Of a stretch of DNA of 46,931 nucleotides, positions 9,183-18,587 are shown piece by piece. Below the pieces are notes generated by a model, which saw only the letters and a list, made by a program, of their open reading frames with translations, searched no databases and was not told the origin of the DNA. The stretch's first letter is position 1. Each line of letters starts with the position of its first letter. A program made the position numbers and the translations under genes. The stretch comes from Neisseriaceae bacterium. Lineage in GTDB: Bacteria > Pseudomonadota > Gammaproteobacteria > Burkholderiales > Neisseriaceae. Location: contig JAFTFY010000001.1 in NCBI GenBank assembly GCA_017458185.1, positions 1 through 46,931 on the forward strand. Direction: 5' to 3'.

Positions 9183-9580
9183 TTTTTATTCCTTTTAATA
9201 AACAACCAAACAAATCCAGCCACAATCACTGCCGCCGTTAATGATAGTTTAAAAGTCCAAGACGCATACCATGGGGCGTTGAAGATAATCGGCGTATTTG
9301 CCGCCACACCTTGTGGCAGGTGTTTTTTAATCGCAATCCAGTCGAGCAATGGATACCAGCAGGCGACAAATGCACCTGCAATCAGCGGGAGAAACCATTT
9401 ATGCCAAACGCCCATTTGCCAAGCGACAAACAAAGCGGCAAGCAAAACACCTGTGGCAATGGTAACTTTCAGGCTGCCTGAAAAATCCATACCAATAAAT
9501 TGTTTGCACAATAAAAATGTAACGCCTGTCCAAACAATGGCAAAGGCGGCAAGTAGAAAATCTTCGGGTTCTTGAAACAT
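9179..9580 (-). CDS. Small integral membrane protein
   Basis: About 133 residues with four likely membrane segments: AAFAIVWTGVTFLLCKQFIG, VTIATGVLLAALFVAWQMG, the stretch around LIAGAFVACWYPLLDW and a C-terminal VIVAGFVWLF helix, ending in RNKK. The frame stays open upstream to 9631, overlapping erpA by 44 bases. I prefer the ATG at 9580, eight bases after the erpA stop, because the extra residues are not membrane-like. A DUS at 9468 writes Phe-Ser-Gly-Ser-Leu-Lys in a loop. The function is unknown; the position suggests cotranscription with erpA. Confidence 0.6.
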   Translation of the reverse strand: MFQEPEDFLLAAFAIVWTGVTFLLCKQFIGMDFSGSLKVTIATGVLLAALFVAWQMGVWHKWFLPLIAGAFVACWYPLLDWIAIKKHLPQGVAANTPIIFNAPWYASWTFKLSLTAAVIVAGFVWLFIKRNKK

Positions 9581-9587
9581 AATCACA

Positions 9588-9926
9588 TTAAACGCTAAAC
9601 GATGAGCCGCAACTGCAAGTGGTAACCGCATTCGGATTGCGAATCACAAATTGCGAACCTTGCAGGCTTTCGGTGTAGTCGATTTCGGCACCGACTAAAT
9701 ATTGATAACTCATCGGGTCAATTAAAAAGGTTAAACCGTCTTTTTCGATTTGAAAGTCGTCATCATTGACGATTTCGTCAAAAGTAAAACCATATTGAAA
9801 CCCAGAACAACCGCCGCCCGTAACAAATACCCGCAGTTTTAAGTCAGGATTGTTTTCTTCGGCAATTAAATCTTGCACTTTGGCACAGCAGTTTTCGGTG
9901 AAAATAATGGGATTTTCTTCGCTCAT
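9588..9926 (-). CDS. erpA: Iron-sulfur cluster insertion protein ErpA
   Basis: ErpA is an A-type carrier that delivers [4Fe-4S] or [2Fe-2S] clusters to apo-proteins. The 112-residue sequence has the three conserved ligand cysteines: Cys40 in [12 protein letters not shown], and Cys104 and Cys106 in TTCSCGSSF. The motif GGGCSGFQY and the C-terminal CSCGSSFSV are characteristic. It is the first gene of the minus-strand cluster 9926-7521. The ATG at 9926 is preceded by AAGGAAT about ten bases upstream. Confidence 0.95.
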   Translation of the reverse strand: MSEENPIIFTENCCAKVQDLIAEENNPDLKLRVFVTGGGCSGFQYGFTFDEIVNDDDFQIEKDGLTFLIDPMSYQYLVGAEIDYTESLQGSQFVIRNPNAVTTCSCGSSFSV

Positions 9927-10091
9927 TGTGGTATTCCTTGCTTGATATGTTGCATTAAAACGGCGAGATTTTACCCTAAATATTAGGGGGCGATGAGATT
10001 ATTTTATTTTTCAGGCAGCCTGAAAAATCGCAATATTTTTTGATTGTTGGTTACAATAACGCTTGGATATTTTTCACCCAAAGGACAGATA

Positions 10092-11015
10092 ATGAAAAAA
10101 ATATTTTCCATTTTTATGGCATTTTTTCTAATGATTTCTGTGTGTTATGCAGAACGCTGTCCGTTTGTTTGGCAAATTGAAAAAGCGGGCGAGCCTGTGT
10201 CGTATTTGGTTGGCACTATTCATATCAATAAAAAGGGTCGCGAACTTTCAGGCTGCCTGAACCGTGTTTTGGGTAAATCGCAACTGTTAATGACCGAAGT
10301 GTTTATGCCTGTGGATAGCATAGAAGCCTTAAATCCTGACAGTTTTGCTTTATTTGCGATGTTGGCAACAGGCAATCCCAATCAATTACGAGACGAAATT
10401 GGCGATGATTTATATTATAAAATCAAAGCATTATGGCAAAAATCGCCCACTATGCAAGAAGTGTTGCCCCTGTATGACCATTTGAATGTGTGGTCTGCCA
10501 ATATGTTGATGACCAATATGACAACCAACCCCGATTTGTCGGAGAAAAACGGCATAGATTACTTGCTGTCGCAAAGGGCGGCGGCAAAAGGCATCAAACG
10601 AGTGGGCTTGGAAAGTCCTTTGGTTGGGGCAAAAATTTTTCAAGAATTGCCACAAGACAAACACATTCAATCGCTGCAAAATGCAGTAACTTATTGGCAA
10701 GAAATGGAAAAAATGAATGTGCGTTTAATTGAATTGTACAATCAAGGCGAATTGGTACCGTTTTTTGCCTATGCTTTTAATGACGATGAGCAGTTAAAAT
10801 TTATTCCGCTATCCGACCGTGCTTTTTGGAAAAAATGGATTTACACCACGCTGTTAGACGAACGCACGCAATCGTGGCTGCCCAAAATTCAAGCCGAACT
10901 ACCCCGCCAATCAACCGTGATTGCAGTGGGTGCCATGCACACCATTGGCAAAAACGGCTTAATAGAATTGCTGAAAAAACAGGGGTATAGCGTTAATGCA
11001 GTGAGCAGTGAGTAG
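10092..11015 (+). CDS. TraB/GumN-family periplasmic protein
   Basis: The start at 10092 is chosen because AAGGAC lies just upstream and a signal peptide (MKKIFSIFMAFFLMISVCYA) begins there; longer starts add unlikely residues. The mature 287 residues show the family pattern: SYLVGTIHI near the N-terminus, a central helical region and VIAVGAMHTIG near the C-terminus, with the GxxH motifs thought to be metallopeptidase-like in TraB/GumN proteins. The physiological role in Proteobacteria is not established. A DUS at 10247 is read as Leu-Ser-Gly-Cys-Leu-Asn. The last codons, Ser-Ser-Glu-stop, are written by the repeat beginning at 10999. Confidence 0.8.
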   Translation: MKKIFSIFMAFFLMISVCYAERCPFVWQIEKAGEPVSYLVGTIHINKKGRELSGCLNRVLGKSQLLMTEVFMPVDSIEALNPDSFALFAMLATGNPNQLRDEIGDDLYYKIKALWQKSPTMQEVLPLYDHLNVWSANMLMTNMTTNPDLSEKNGIDYLLSQRAAAKGIKRVGLESPLVGAKIFQELPQDKHIQSLQNAVTYWQEMEKMNVRLIELYNQGELVPFFAYAFNDDEQLKFIPLSDRAFWKKWIYTTLLDERTQSWLPKIQAELPRQSTVIAVGAMHTIGKNGLIELLKKQGYSVNAVSSE

Positions 11016-11195
11016 TTGGCAGTGAGCAGTGATTTAGTTTTGCCTTGCGGCAAAACGGATATGATTAGATAACGCTTCGATTTTTCTTTCAGGCTGCCTG
11101 AAAAATATAGTCGAAGTGTTATCTTAATTATATCCGTCAAGCCTGATAAGGCTTGACATAATCACTACTCACTGCTCACTGCTAACTACTCACTG
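10999..11195. repeat. DUS-centred palindromic element, complete 197-bp copy
   Basis: Outer arms CAGTGAGCAGTGAGTAGT and ACTACTCACTGCTCACTG enclose flank hairpins (TTTTGCC/GGCAAAA at 11038-11055; GTCAAGCC/GGCTTGAC at 11136-11157). An inner arm GATAACGCTTCGA (11068) faces TCGAAGTGTTATC (11111), with a perfect DUS at 11088-11102 in the centre. It lies between the convergent genes for the TraB-family protein and argC. The left arm contains the TAG stop (11013-11015) of the former and the right end is two bases from the argC stop codon. It probably also acts as a bidirectional terminator. Confidence 0.75.
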
Positions 11196-11197
11196 TA

Positions 11198-12247
11198 TTA
11201 CGGCAACACTGGCGTAATGTTTAAGCCTTCGTTTTCAGGCAGCCCGAACATTAGGTTCATATTTTGTACCGCTTGTCCTGCTGCACCTTTAACCAAGTTA
11301 TCAATCACCGAACACAGAATGTAGGCATTATCCATTTGCGGGGCTTTCACCACCGCAATGCGGCAGTTGTTAGACGCACGCACGCTGCGGGTTTCAGGCA
11401 GCATGCCTTGTGGCAGAATATCCACAAATAGGCTGCCTGAATAAAATTCAGCCAAAGTTTTATGCAAATCCGCACCATTCTCGGCGGTAACATAAATCGT
11501 GGCGTGCATGCCGCGAATTAAGGGGGTTAAGTGTGGCACAAAAATAAAGTTATCGGCAAAGCCTGCCGCTATGTCATTGATATTTTGTTTGATTTCAGGC
11601 AAATGGCGATGACCTGCCACACCGTAGGCTTTGAAATTATCGCCCGCTTCGCAAAATAGATTAGGCACCGCCCCTTTGCGTCCTGCCCCTGAAACGCCTG
11701 ATTTGCAGTCGGCAATAATCGGCGTGCCTTGTTTCAGGCAGCCTTTTTGCAATAAAGGCAACAACGCCAAAGTGACGCAAGTAGGATAACAACCTGGATT
11801 GGCAATAATTTGTGCGTTTTTAATTTTGTCGCGGTTCATTTCAGGCAGCCCATACACGGCTTTGGCAACAGTATCAGGGCAAGCGTGGGTCATTTTATAC
11901 CATTCTTCCCAAACGCCAATATCACGAATGCGAAAATCGGCTGATAAATCAATAATTTTGACATTTTTATTTAGTAATTCAACCGCTTGCGTCATAGCAA
12001 TGCCGTTGGGCGTAGCAAAAAACACCACTTCGCATGTGTCTAATTTTGCGTCATCGGGGTGCGTAAAACGCAAATCAGGATACACGCCACGCAAAGACGG
12101 AAACATATCGCACAATTTTGTGCCAGCGTCCCCACGACTGGTAACCACGCTAATGTGTGCGTTGGAGTGATTGGACAAAAGTCGCAACAACTCCACACCT
12201 GTATAACCTGTCGCACCGACAATGCCAATGTTGATTTTTTCGCTCAT
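11198..12247 (-). CDS. argC: N-acetyl-gamma-glutamyl-phosphate reductase
   Basis: ArgC reduces N-acetylglutamyl phosphate to the semialdehyde with NADPH in arginine synthesis. The 349-residue protein has the nucleotide-binding [17 protein letters not shown] at the N-terminus, the active-site Cys153 in [17 protein letters not shown], and the HRHLPEI region carrying the catalytic His. At least three DUS or DUS relics are read in frame (11234, 11430, 11733). The Shine-Dalgarno AGGGAG is itself part of a one-base-mutated DUS at 12250-12263. No other arg gene is nearby. Confidence 0.96.
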   Translation of the reverse strand: MSEKINIGIVGATGYTGVELLRLLSNHSNAHISVVTSRGDAGTKLCDMFPSLRGVYPDLRFTHPDDAKLDTCEVVFFATPNGIAMTQAVELLNKNVKIIDLSADFRIRDIGVWEEWYKMTHACPDTVAKAVYGLPEMNRDKIKNAQIIANPGCYPTCVTLALLPLLQKGCLKQGTPIIADCKSGVSGAGRKGAVPNLFCEAGDNFKAYGVAGHRHLPEIKQNINDIAAGFADNFIFVPHLTPLIRGMHATIYVTAENGADLHKTLAEFYSGSLFVDILPQGMLPETRSVRASNNCRIAVVKAPQMDNAYILCSVIDNLVKGAAGQAVQNMNLMFGLPENEGLNITPVLP

Positions 12248-12248
12248 A

Positions 12249-12264
12249 ATCAGGCTCCCTGAAA
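12249..12264 (-). promoter_or_regulatory. argC ribosome binding site made from a mutated DUS
   Basis: On the minus strand the sequence is TTCAGGGAGCCTGA followed by TT and the ATG at 12247. A C-to-G change in TTCAGGCAGCCTGA has created AGGGAG seven bases before the start. It is a direct example of an uptake sequence serving as a Shine-Dalgarno. Confidence 0.6.
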
Positions 12265-12387
12265 AGATAAGTACAAAGCGTTTATTGTAATATAAGTTTC
12301 AGGCAGCCTGAAAAATATATTGGCTTGTAAAAAGGGGGGATTTATTGTAAAGTGTTAAGATACACGATACACAATAACAGGCATAAA

Positions 12388-12666
12388 ATGATTATTTCAT
12401 TTAAGCACAAAGGGTTAGAGTTGTTTTATAAAACAGGCAATAAGTCTGGCATTATTGCCACGCACGCACCCAAATTGCGGCGGATTTTGGCTCGATTGTC
12501 TGTTGCCAAAACGCCAAACGATATGAATATCGCAGGTTGGGACTTACACCCATTAGCAGGTAAATTAGATAATCATTATGCTGTTAAAGTGAATAAAAAC
12601 TGGCGTGTTACATTCCAAATTGAAAGCGGACATGCCAAAATTGTGGATTATCAAGATTATCATTAG
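12388..12666 (+). CDS. higB: HigB/RelE-type toxin
   Basis: The 92-residue product starting at ATG 12388 has the HigB layout: MIISFKHKGLELFYKTG at the N-terminus, a region ending in KLRRILARLS, then GWDLHPLAG, NWRVTFQIE and IVDYQDYH at the C-terminus. HigB toxins cleave mRNA on the translating ribosome. A longer frame opens at 12352 but lacks support. The antitoxin follows after nine bases, giving the inverted toxin-first order typical of higBA. Sequence conservation suggests an intact toxin. Confidence 0.88.
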   Translation: MIISFKHKGLELFYKTGNKSGIIATHAPKLRRILARLSVAKTPNDMNIAGWDLHPLAGKLDNHYAVKVNKNWRVTFQIESGHAKIVDYQDYH

Positions 12667-12675
12667 GAGTAAAAA

Positions 12676-12972
12676 ATGCACATGCACAATCCGCCGCACC
12701 CTGCCCAAACCATTCGTGAAGATATTTTGCCGTCTTTGGGTTTAACGGTAACGCAAGCGGCACAGCAATTAGGTGTCAGCCGTGTGGCGTTTTCTCGCTT
12801 GCTTAATGGTAAATCAGGTATTTCGCCTGAAATGGCTGTGCGTCTGCATTTATGGTTAGGTGAAAACAGCCCAAGCCCTGAAAGTTGGCTCGCCGAACAA
12901 GCCAATTATGACTTGTGGCAGTTGCAACAAAATACGCAGTTTAATGTGGTGAATGCGGTTGCTGTGAGTTGA
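12676..12972 (+). CDS. higA: HigA-type antitoxin with XRE helix-turn-helix
   Basis: The 98-residue protein carries the HigA pattern: PPHPAQTIREDILPSLGLTV followed by the helix-turn-helix QAAQQLGVSRVAFSRLLNGK and SPEMAVRLHLWLG. The family binds its toxin and the shared promoter. GGAG precedes the ATG at 12676. It probably autoregulates the operon from the short AT-rich region at 12313-12387. Confidence 0.9.
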   Translation: MHMHNPPHPAQTIREDILPSLGLTVTQAAQQLGVSRVAFSRLLNGKSGISPEMAVRLHLWLGENSPSPESWLAEQANYDLWQLQQNTQFNVVNAVAVS

Positions 12973-13131
12973 TTTATTTAAGTAATATCTTATTGAAATA
13001 TCGTTCAGGTAGCCTGAACACTTTCATAATCTTTATTTATCTCCCCCATTATTTTTTGCTGTGTTGCACCGTTTTTTATTCGCTTTATTTTAATAAAACG
13101 ATATACAATAGCAAACTCATACACAAGAACG

Positions 13132-13165
13132 ATTTTCAGACTGCCTAAAAGGCTGCCTGAAAATC
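13132..13165. repeat. Inverted DUS pair upstream of sucA
   Basis: A decayed DUS half (TTTTCAGACTGCCT) faces a good one (AGGCTGCCTGAAAA) across AAA, forming a hairpin about 35 bases before the sucA start. An Eikenella-type DUS (TTCAGGTAGCCTGAA) lies at 13004. No convincing promoter is visible in 12973-13200. Confidence 0.6.
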
Positions 13166-13200
13166 TTAAATTTTCTTATTACTCAAAAGGTTATCTTATT

Positions 13201-16053
13201 ATGATGAAAGAACAAGCAGAATTATCCTATTTGTTCGGTTCAAATGCTCCGTACATTGAAGAGTTGTATGAGCAGTATTTGACTGACCCACACAGTGTGG
13301 GCGATTATTGGGAACACTATTTTGACGAATTGTCCAAGCAGTCGGGCAATGCGGTGAAAGACCGTCCGCGTTTGGTTGTGGAAAAAGCGATTGGGGAAAT
13401 GATGAAACACCCACGCTTGCAAACCGCCGCAGGTGGGCAACCTGATATGGACGCTATGCAAAAACAAGTTTATGTATTGCGTTTGACCAATGCGTATCGT
13501 TCTTTGGGTTCTCGCAAAGCCAATCTTGACCCGTTAAAGAGAATGGGTGAGAAATATATTCCAGAACTTGACCCTGTTAATCAAGGTTTGGAAGACGCAG
13601 ATATGGTGAAAACCTTTTCGGTGCGTTCTAATTTCTCTTTATCGCAAAAACTGCCCTTGGCAGACATTATCGCCAAGTTGGAGCAAACTTATTGTGGCAC
13701 AATCGGCTTGGAATTTATGCACATCATGAATACCGCCGAACGCACTTGGGTTCGCGACCGATTTGAAAGCGAACTTTCAACCCCCCGCTTTAATGCAGAC
13801 ACCAAAAAACGCATTCTCAAACAAATCACCGCTGCCGAAACGATGGAGCGTTATTTGCACACCAAATATGTGGGTCAAAAACGCTTTTCTTTGGAGGGCG
13901 GTGAATCGTTTATCGCTGCATTAGATCATCTTATTCAAAATGCGTCTTTGCAAGGCGTGGAAGAAATTGTGATTGGTATGGCTCACCGTGGGCGTTTGAA
14001 TGTGCTGGTGAATGTGTTGGGTAAAAAACCTGCGGATTTATTTGCCGAATTTGAGGGCAAACATTCAGCCGATTTACCCAGCGGCGATGTGAAATACCAC
14101 AACGGTTTTACTGCCGATTTAGCCGCCGCAGGCGGTGCGGTGCATGTGTCGTTGGAATTTAATCCGTCTCACTTGGAAATCGTTAATCCTGTGGTTGAAG
14201 GGGGGGTTCGAGCCAGACAACGCCGCCGTTATCATATGGGTTTAGACGAACAGGCACAAATTATGCCTGTTTTGGTGCATGGCGACTCGGCATTTATCGG
14301 CTTAGGTGTCAATCAGGCGAACTTTAACTTATCGCAAACGCGTGGCTTTACCACTGGCGGCACGGTGCATATTGTGATTAACAATCAAATCGGCTTTACC
14401 ACTTCCGACTCGCGTGATGTGCGTTCAACCTTATATTGCACCGACATTGCCAAAATGATTGACGCACCGATTTTCCATGTGAATGGGGACGACCCAGAAG
14501 CGGTGTGCTATTGCGTTCAGGCAGCGTTAGATTACCGCAAACAGTTCAAAAAAGATGTGGTGATTGACATTGTGTGCTTCCGCAAACTCGGACACAACGA
14601 GGGCGATGACCCAATGCTCACCCAACCGATGATGTATCGCAAAATCCACGCACACCCTGGCACGAGAGCGTTGTATGCCGAAAAACTCGTGCGTGAAGGC
14701 ACCCTGAAAGCCGAAGAAGCAGACGCAATGATTGCCGAATACCGTGCGGCTTTGGATAAGGGCGAACATGTGGAATTGACCACGCTGTCGAATTATCAAC
14801 GCAAATTTGCGTCCGACTGGAATAAATACAAAGGCACGCACTGGACACACGCCGTGGATACTGCCTTGTCTGCCAAAGACATTGCCCATTTAACCGAACG
14901 CTTTACCACTATTCCGCAAGACTTCTCTTTACATAGAACCGTTGCCAAAGTCATCGAAAATCGCCGTGAAATGGGCAAAGGCAATATGCCTATGGATTGG
15001 GGTATGGCAGAAACTTTGGCGTATGCGTCTTTGCTGACCAACGGCATTGGCGTGCGTATTTCAGGTGAAGATTCAGGTCGTGGCACATTCTCGCACCGCC
15101 ACGCCGTTTTACACGATCAAAATCGTGAAAAATGGGATCAAGGCACATTCATGCCGTTGCAACACTTGGCGGACAATCAAGCAGGTTTTGTGGCGATTGA
15201 CTCCATTTTGAACGAAGAAGCCGTTTTGGCGTATGAATATGGCTATGCGTCTGCGTCTCCTGAATTTTTAACCATTTGGGAAGGTCAGTTTGGCGACTTT
15301 GCCAACGGAGCCCAAGTGGCGATTGACCAGTTCATCACATCAGGCGAAACTAAATGGGGGCGTTTGTGTGGTTTAACCGTGATTCTGCCGCACGGCTATG
15401 ACGGACAAGGTCCAGAACACTCGTCCGCAAGGCTCGAACGCTGGTTACAACTGTGTGCCGAACACAACATTCAAATTGTGATGATGTCCGAAGCATCGCA
15501 AATGTTCCATGTGTTACGCCGTCAAATCTTGCGTCCGTATCGCAAACCGTTGATTATCTTTATGTCCAAACGCCTGTTGCGTTATAAAGATTCCATGTCG
15601 CCATTGTCCGACTTTACCGAAGGTTCATCTTTCCGTCCAGTGATTGGCGATGTCATCGAACGCAAAAACGATAAATCCGTCAAACGCGTGATTTTGTGTG
15701 CAGGTCAAGTGTATTACGATTTGTATAACGGACGCAAAGAACGAGGCTTGGAAGACGAAGTTGCCATTATTCGTATTGAGCAACTGTATCCATTCCCTTA
15801 CGACATTGCGGCGAAAGAGTTGAAAAAATACGCCCATGTTAAAGATGTGATGTGGGCACAAGAAGAGCCGAAAAATCAAGGTGCGTGGTATCAAACTCGC
15901 CACCGCATTGAAAACATTTTGCAAAAAGGACAGACGCTTTCATTTGCAGGTCGTCCAGCCAGTGCGTCCCCAGCCGTGGGCTATAAGAGCAAGCACGACG
16001 CTCAATTAGCACAACTTGTCGAAGACGCACTCAATCTTTCAACCAAAAAATAA
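13201..16053 (+). CDS. sucA: 2-oxoglutarate dehydrogenase E1 component
   Basis: SucA is the thiamine-diphosphate decarboxylase of the 2-oxoglutarate dehydrogenase complex in the TCA cycle. The 950-residue length fits. Recognisable blocks are [20 protein letters not shown] at the N-terminus, [27 protein letters not shown], the TPP/Mg region [10 protein letters not shown] and [10 protein letters not shown], then [15 protein letters not shown] and [16 protein letters not shown] 13201 or 13204 could start the protein; AAAGG at about 13186 fits either. No DUS lies inside. sucB follows directly with a one-base overlap region. Confidence 0.98.
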   Translation: MMKEQAELSYLFGSNAPYIEELYEQYLTDPHSVGDYWEHYFDELSKQSGNAVKDRPRLVVEKAIGEMMKHPRLQTAAGGQPDMDAMQKQVYVLRLTNAYRSLGSRKANLDPLKRMGEKYIPELDPVNQGLEDADMVKTFSVRSNFSLSQKLPLADIIAKLEQTYCGTIGLEFMHIMNTAERTWVRDRFESELSTPRFNADTKKRILKQITAAETMERYLHTKYVGQKRFSLEGGESFIAALDHLIQNASLQGVEEIVIGMAHRGRLNVLVNVLGKKPADLFAEFEGKHSADLPSGDVKYHNGFTADLAAAGGAVHVSLEFNPSHLEIVNPVVEGGVRARQRRRYHMGLDEQAQIMPVLVHGDSAFIGLGVNQANFNLSQTRGFTTGGTVHIVINNQIGFTTSDSRDVRSTLYCTDIAKMIDAPIFHVNGDDPEAVCYCVQAALDYRKQFKKDVVIDIVCFRKLGHNEGDDPMLTQPMMYRKIHAHPGTRALYAEKLVREGTLKAEEADAMIAEYRAALDKGEHVELTTLSNYQRKFASDWNKYKGTHWTHAVDTALSAKDIAHLTERFTTIPQDFSLHRTVAKVIENRREMGKGNMPMDWGMAETLAYASLLTNGIGVRISGEDSGRGTFSHRHAVLHDQNREKWDQGTFMPLQHLADNQAGFVAIDSILNEEAVLAYEYGYASASPEFLTIWEGQFGDFANGAQVAIDQFITSGETKWGRLCGLTVILPHGYDGQGPEHSSARLERWLQLCAEHNIQIVMMSEASQMFHVLRRQILRPYRKPLIIFMSKRLLRYKDSMSPLSDFTEGSSFRPVIGDVIERKNDKSVKRVILCAGQVYYDLYNGRKERGLEDEVAIIRIEQLYPFPYDIAAKELKKYAHVKDVMWAQEEPKNQGAWYQTRHRIENILQKGQTLSFAGRPASASPAVGYKSKHDAQLAQLVEDALNLSTKK

Positions 16054-16067
16054 TGGAGTTACACACA

Positions 16068-17240
16068 ATGATTATCGAAATTAAAGTTCCTGCTTTACCA
16101 GAAAGCGTATCCGAAGCCACTTTAATGTCGTGGCACAAAAAAGTGGGCGAAGCCGTTAGTCGCGAAGAAAACCTGATTGACTTGGAAACCGACAAAGTGG
16201 TGTTGGAATTACCGTCTCCTGACGCAGGCGTGATTACCGAAATCATCGCCAAAGACGGCGAAACCGTAACCGCAGGTCAAGTGATTGCCAAATTAGACAC
16301 CGCCGCAAGTGCCAGCGTTCAGGCAGCCCCTGCTCAATCTACCAAAGAAGAACCTGCGAAAACACCAGCCGCCGCTATGCCTGCCGCTGCCAAAATCGCC
16401 GCAGAAAACAATGTTGATTTGTCGCAAGTCAAAGGCAGTGGCAGAGACGGACGCATCTTAAAAGAAGATGTACAACAAGCACCAGTGGCAAAACCAGCCC
16501 CAGTTGTGGCAAGCAGTCCAGCCATTCAAATTGTGGGCGATCGTCCAGAACAACGCGTACCGATGTCTCGCTTGCGTGAGCGAGTAGCACAACGCCTGTT
16601 GCAATCGCAAGCCGAAAACGCCATATTGACCACATTCAACGAAGTCAATATGCAGCCTGTCATGGACTTACGCAACAAATACAAAGAAAAATTTGAAAAA
16701 GAACACGGCGTAAAATTAGGCTTTATGTCGTTCTTTGTCAAAGCCGCCATTGCCGCACTCAAAAAATTCCCTGTGGTCAATGCGTCCATTGACGGCAAAG
16801 ACATTGTGTATCACGGCTATTTTGACATCGGCATTGCCATCGGTAGCCCACGCGGATTAGTCGTGCCGATTTTACGCAACGCCGACCAAATGTCATTAGC
16901 CGACATTGAAAAACAAATCGCCGACTTCGCCGCCAAAGCCAAAGACGGCAAATTAGCCTTGGAAGACTTAACAGGCGGCACATTCAGCATTACCAACGGC
17001 GGCACATTCGGCTCGATGATGAGCACTCCCATTATCAACCCCCCACAATCCGCCATTTTAGGTATGCACGCCACAAAAATGCGTGCAGTCGTTGAAAACG
17101 GCGAAATTGTCGCCCGCCCGATGATGTACTTGGCACTGTCTTATGACCATCGCTTAATTGACGGCAGAGAAGCCGTGCTGACTTTGGTTGCCATCAAAGA
17201 CGCATTAGAAGACCCAACACGCCTGATTTTAGATGTGTAA
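16068..17240 (+). CDS. sucB: 2-oxoglutarate dehydrogenase E2 component (dihydrolipoyl succinyltransferase)
   Basis: The E2 core transfers the succinyl group from lipoamide to CoA. From ATG 16068 (TGGAG lies seven to twelve bases upstream) the 390 residues comprise a lipoyl domain with the modified Lys43 in [12 protein letters not shown], an Ala/Pro-rich linker, a peripheral-subunit-binding domain (about 108-145, [19 protein letters not shown]) and the catalytic domain ending in [13 protein letters not shown] relic DUS in the linker (16319) adds Gln-Ala-Ala-Pro. The E3 gene (lpd) is not in the window; a DUS-pair terminator follows immediately. Confidence 0.97.
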   Translation: MIIEIKVPALPESVSEATLMSWHKKVGEAVSREENLIDLETDKVVLELPSPDAGVITEIIAKDGETVTAGQVIAKLDTAASASVQAAPAQSTKEEPAKTPAAAMPAAAKIAAENNVDLSQVKGSGRDGRILKEDVQQAPVAKPAPVVASSPAIQIVGDRPEQRVPMSRLRERVAQRLLQSQAENAILTTFNEVNMQPVMDLRNKYKEKFEKEHGVKLGFMSFFVKAAIAALKKFPVVNASIDGKDIVYHGYFDIGIAIGSPRGLVVPILRNADQMSLADIEKQIADFAAKAKDGKLALEDLTGGTFSITNGGTFGSMMSTPIINPPQSAILGMHATKMRAVVENGEIVARPMMYLALSYDHRLIDGREAVLTLVAIKDALEDPTRLILDV

Positions 17241-17260
17241 TTATTGTTAAGTTAGATATA

Positions 17261-17296
17261 AAGGCTGCCTGAAAACATTTCAGGCAGCCTTTTTTG
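17261..17296 (+). terminator. Inverted DUS-pair terminator after sucAB
   Basis: Two 12-base DUS copies in opposite orientation (AGGCTGCCTGAAA and TTTCAGGCAGCCT) form a 14-bp stem with a short loop, followed by six T. This is the classical paired-DUS intrinsic terminator of Neisseriaceae. Confidence 0.85.
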
Positions 17297-17369
17297 TTAT
17301 AATTTCGTGTCTTATGGTTTTTCAGGCTGCCTGAAACTGATTTTTTTCGTCTCTTCAAGGAGTAAAAAA

Positions 17370-17768
17370 GTGAAGAAATACTGTATATTATCTGCATTAT
17401 TTGTATTATGTGCTTGCAATTCTGTTACACCTGCTGGCGTTGCTGTGGATAATTCCGCAGAAAAAATGGAACAATTTAACTCGTGCGATAGCGTGATTGC
17501 GGAATTGGATAAAACTAATTTGAGTTTGGACGCTATGCAAGAGCAAAAAAGATTGGTTAATCAATCTAATGCTATCAATGCGGCGGCAGGCTTGATTTCA
17601 TTAAATCCGTTGTCTATTTTTGATGCTACTCGCACAGGCGAATTAGATAAAACCATTACCACATATCAAGAACGCCAAAAATTATTGGAAGAAAAAATGG
17701 CTCAATTATCGTGCAACGATAAGGAGCATAATATTCACAACGAAAATCAAACGGTTTTAGGAGAATAA
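17370..17768 (+). CDS. Small lipoprotein with GTG start
   Basis: I chose GTG 17370 because AAGGAG lies just upstream and the translation then opens as a lipoprotein signal peptide (KKYCILSALFVLCAC) with lipobox LCAC and lipidated Cys16. The mature 117 residues are helical with coiled-coil character (residues about 33-60 and 90-115, for example TTYQERQKLLEEKMAQL) and two further Cys. I do not recognise a family. It is three bases from the next lipoprotein gene, so the two are cotranscribed. Confidence 0.65.
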   Translation: MKKYCILSALFVLCACNSVTPAGVAVDNSAEKMEQFNSCDSVIAELDKTNLSLDAMQEQKRLVNQSNAINAAAGLISLNPLSIFDATRTGELDKTITTYQERQKLLEEKMAQLSCNDKEHNIHNENQTVLGE

Positions 17769-17771
17769 ACA

Positions 17772-18410
17772 ATGAAAAAAACTGTGTTGTTAATTTTAAC
17801 TGCCGCAGCATTATCGGCGTGTTCATCAGTCAAACATTTCAACACCGATAAAACCGATATTGAACTCACCACGCCTGATAATAAAGCACGCTTAAAAATT
17901 ACTTCGCCTGTCATGACTTTTGGGGTTGCAGGCGATTGTATTGATTTGGACAAAACTGCAAAATTAATTGCCAAAGTGCCACGCAATCGCTCGCGTGATA
18001 CTGTGGCAGAAAATATGATTGCGTCAATCGGTATGCCTGCCATTGAATTATCGGAATTTACTAAATTCAAATACGATTTTTCGCGTGGTTCGTATGCTTC
18101 ACGCGAAATTGAAATTGACGCAGATAAACCCTTTACGGTGTTTATTAAAAAATCAGGCTCGCAAGCGTCTGTGGCGTTTGGCGGCGATGACGGCAAGGAA
18201 TTTGCCTTTGGCTATTGGTTTATTCCCGAAAAAGGACGCGATTATCAAGTAATTGTACAAGCCTACAATAAACGCGGCTTAACGGGACCTGGTTTTGCTC
18301 GTTATGGCAATTATATGTATGCCCTGTTTGATATTACCAACGGCGAAATTGAAAATCTAACGCCCAAAATGTTGGCATATAAACAACGAGCAGGCATGTG
18401 TAAAAAATAG
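17772..18410 (+). CDS. Lipoprotein, paralogue of the 18588 gene
   Basis: The 212-residue product has a signal peptide with lipobox LSAC. The mature part shares several phrases with the next lipoprotein: a SIG(M/I)P..E(L/I)S block, a later E-I-x-(I/V)-x-A block and FxPxxGxDYxVxxx near the C-terminus. This suggests an old tandem duplication. The phrase DYQVIVQAYNKRG is beta-rich. The function is unknown. It starts three bases after the GTG-started lipoprotein and is separated from its paralogue by a DUS and a three-hairpin repeat. Confidence 0.7.
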   Translation: MKKTVLLILTAAALSACSSVKHFNTDKTDIELTTPDNKARLKITSPVMTFGVAGDCIDLDKTAKLIAKVPRNRSRDTVAENMIASIGMPAIELSEFTKFKYDFSRGSYASREIEIDADKPFTVFIKKSGSQASVAFGGDDGKEFAFGYWFIPEKGRDYQVIVQAYNKRGLTGPGFARYGNYMYALFDITNGEIENLTPKMLAYKQRAGMCKK

Positions 18411-18435
18411 TTTCAGGCAGCCTGAATTGAAACCG

Positions 18436-18525
18436 TGTCATTGCGAGCCTTGAACAAAGTTCAAGGCGTGGCAATCCAATAAATCGCTAAACGATTTATC
18501 AACGCCAAAAGCATTGTATGACACA
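18436..18525 (+). repeat. Three-hairpin repeat, copy c
   Basis: GTCATTGCGAG is followed by hairpin CCTTGAAC/GTTCAAGG, CGTGGCAATCCAAT, hairpin AAATCG/CGATTT and a decayed third stem around CAACGCC. DUS copies at 18412 and 18539 flank it. Confidence 0.75.
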
Positions 18526-18587
18526 GTTTTAGCGTGTTTTCAGGCAGCCTGAAAATATCTTCAACCATTATTTATAAGGAAAAAACA

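Noticed and set aside
14527..14889. 120-codon minus-strand frame inside sucA
   Set aside because: It is a shadow of sucA with no start signal.
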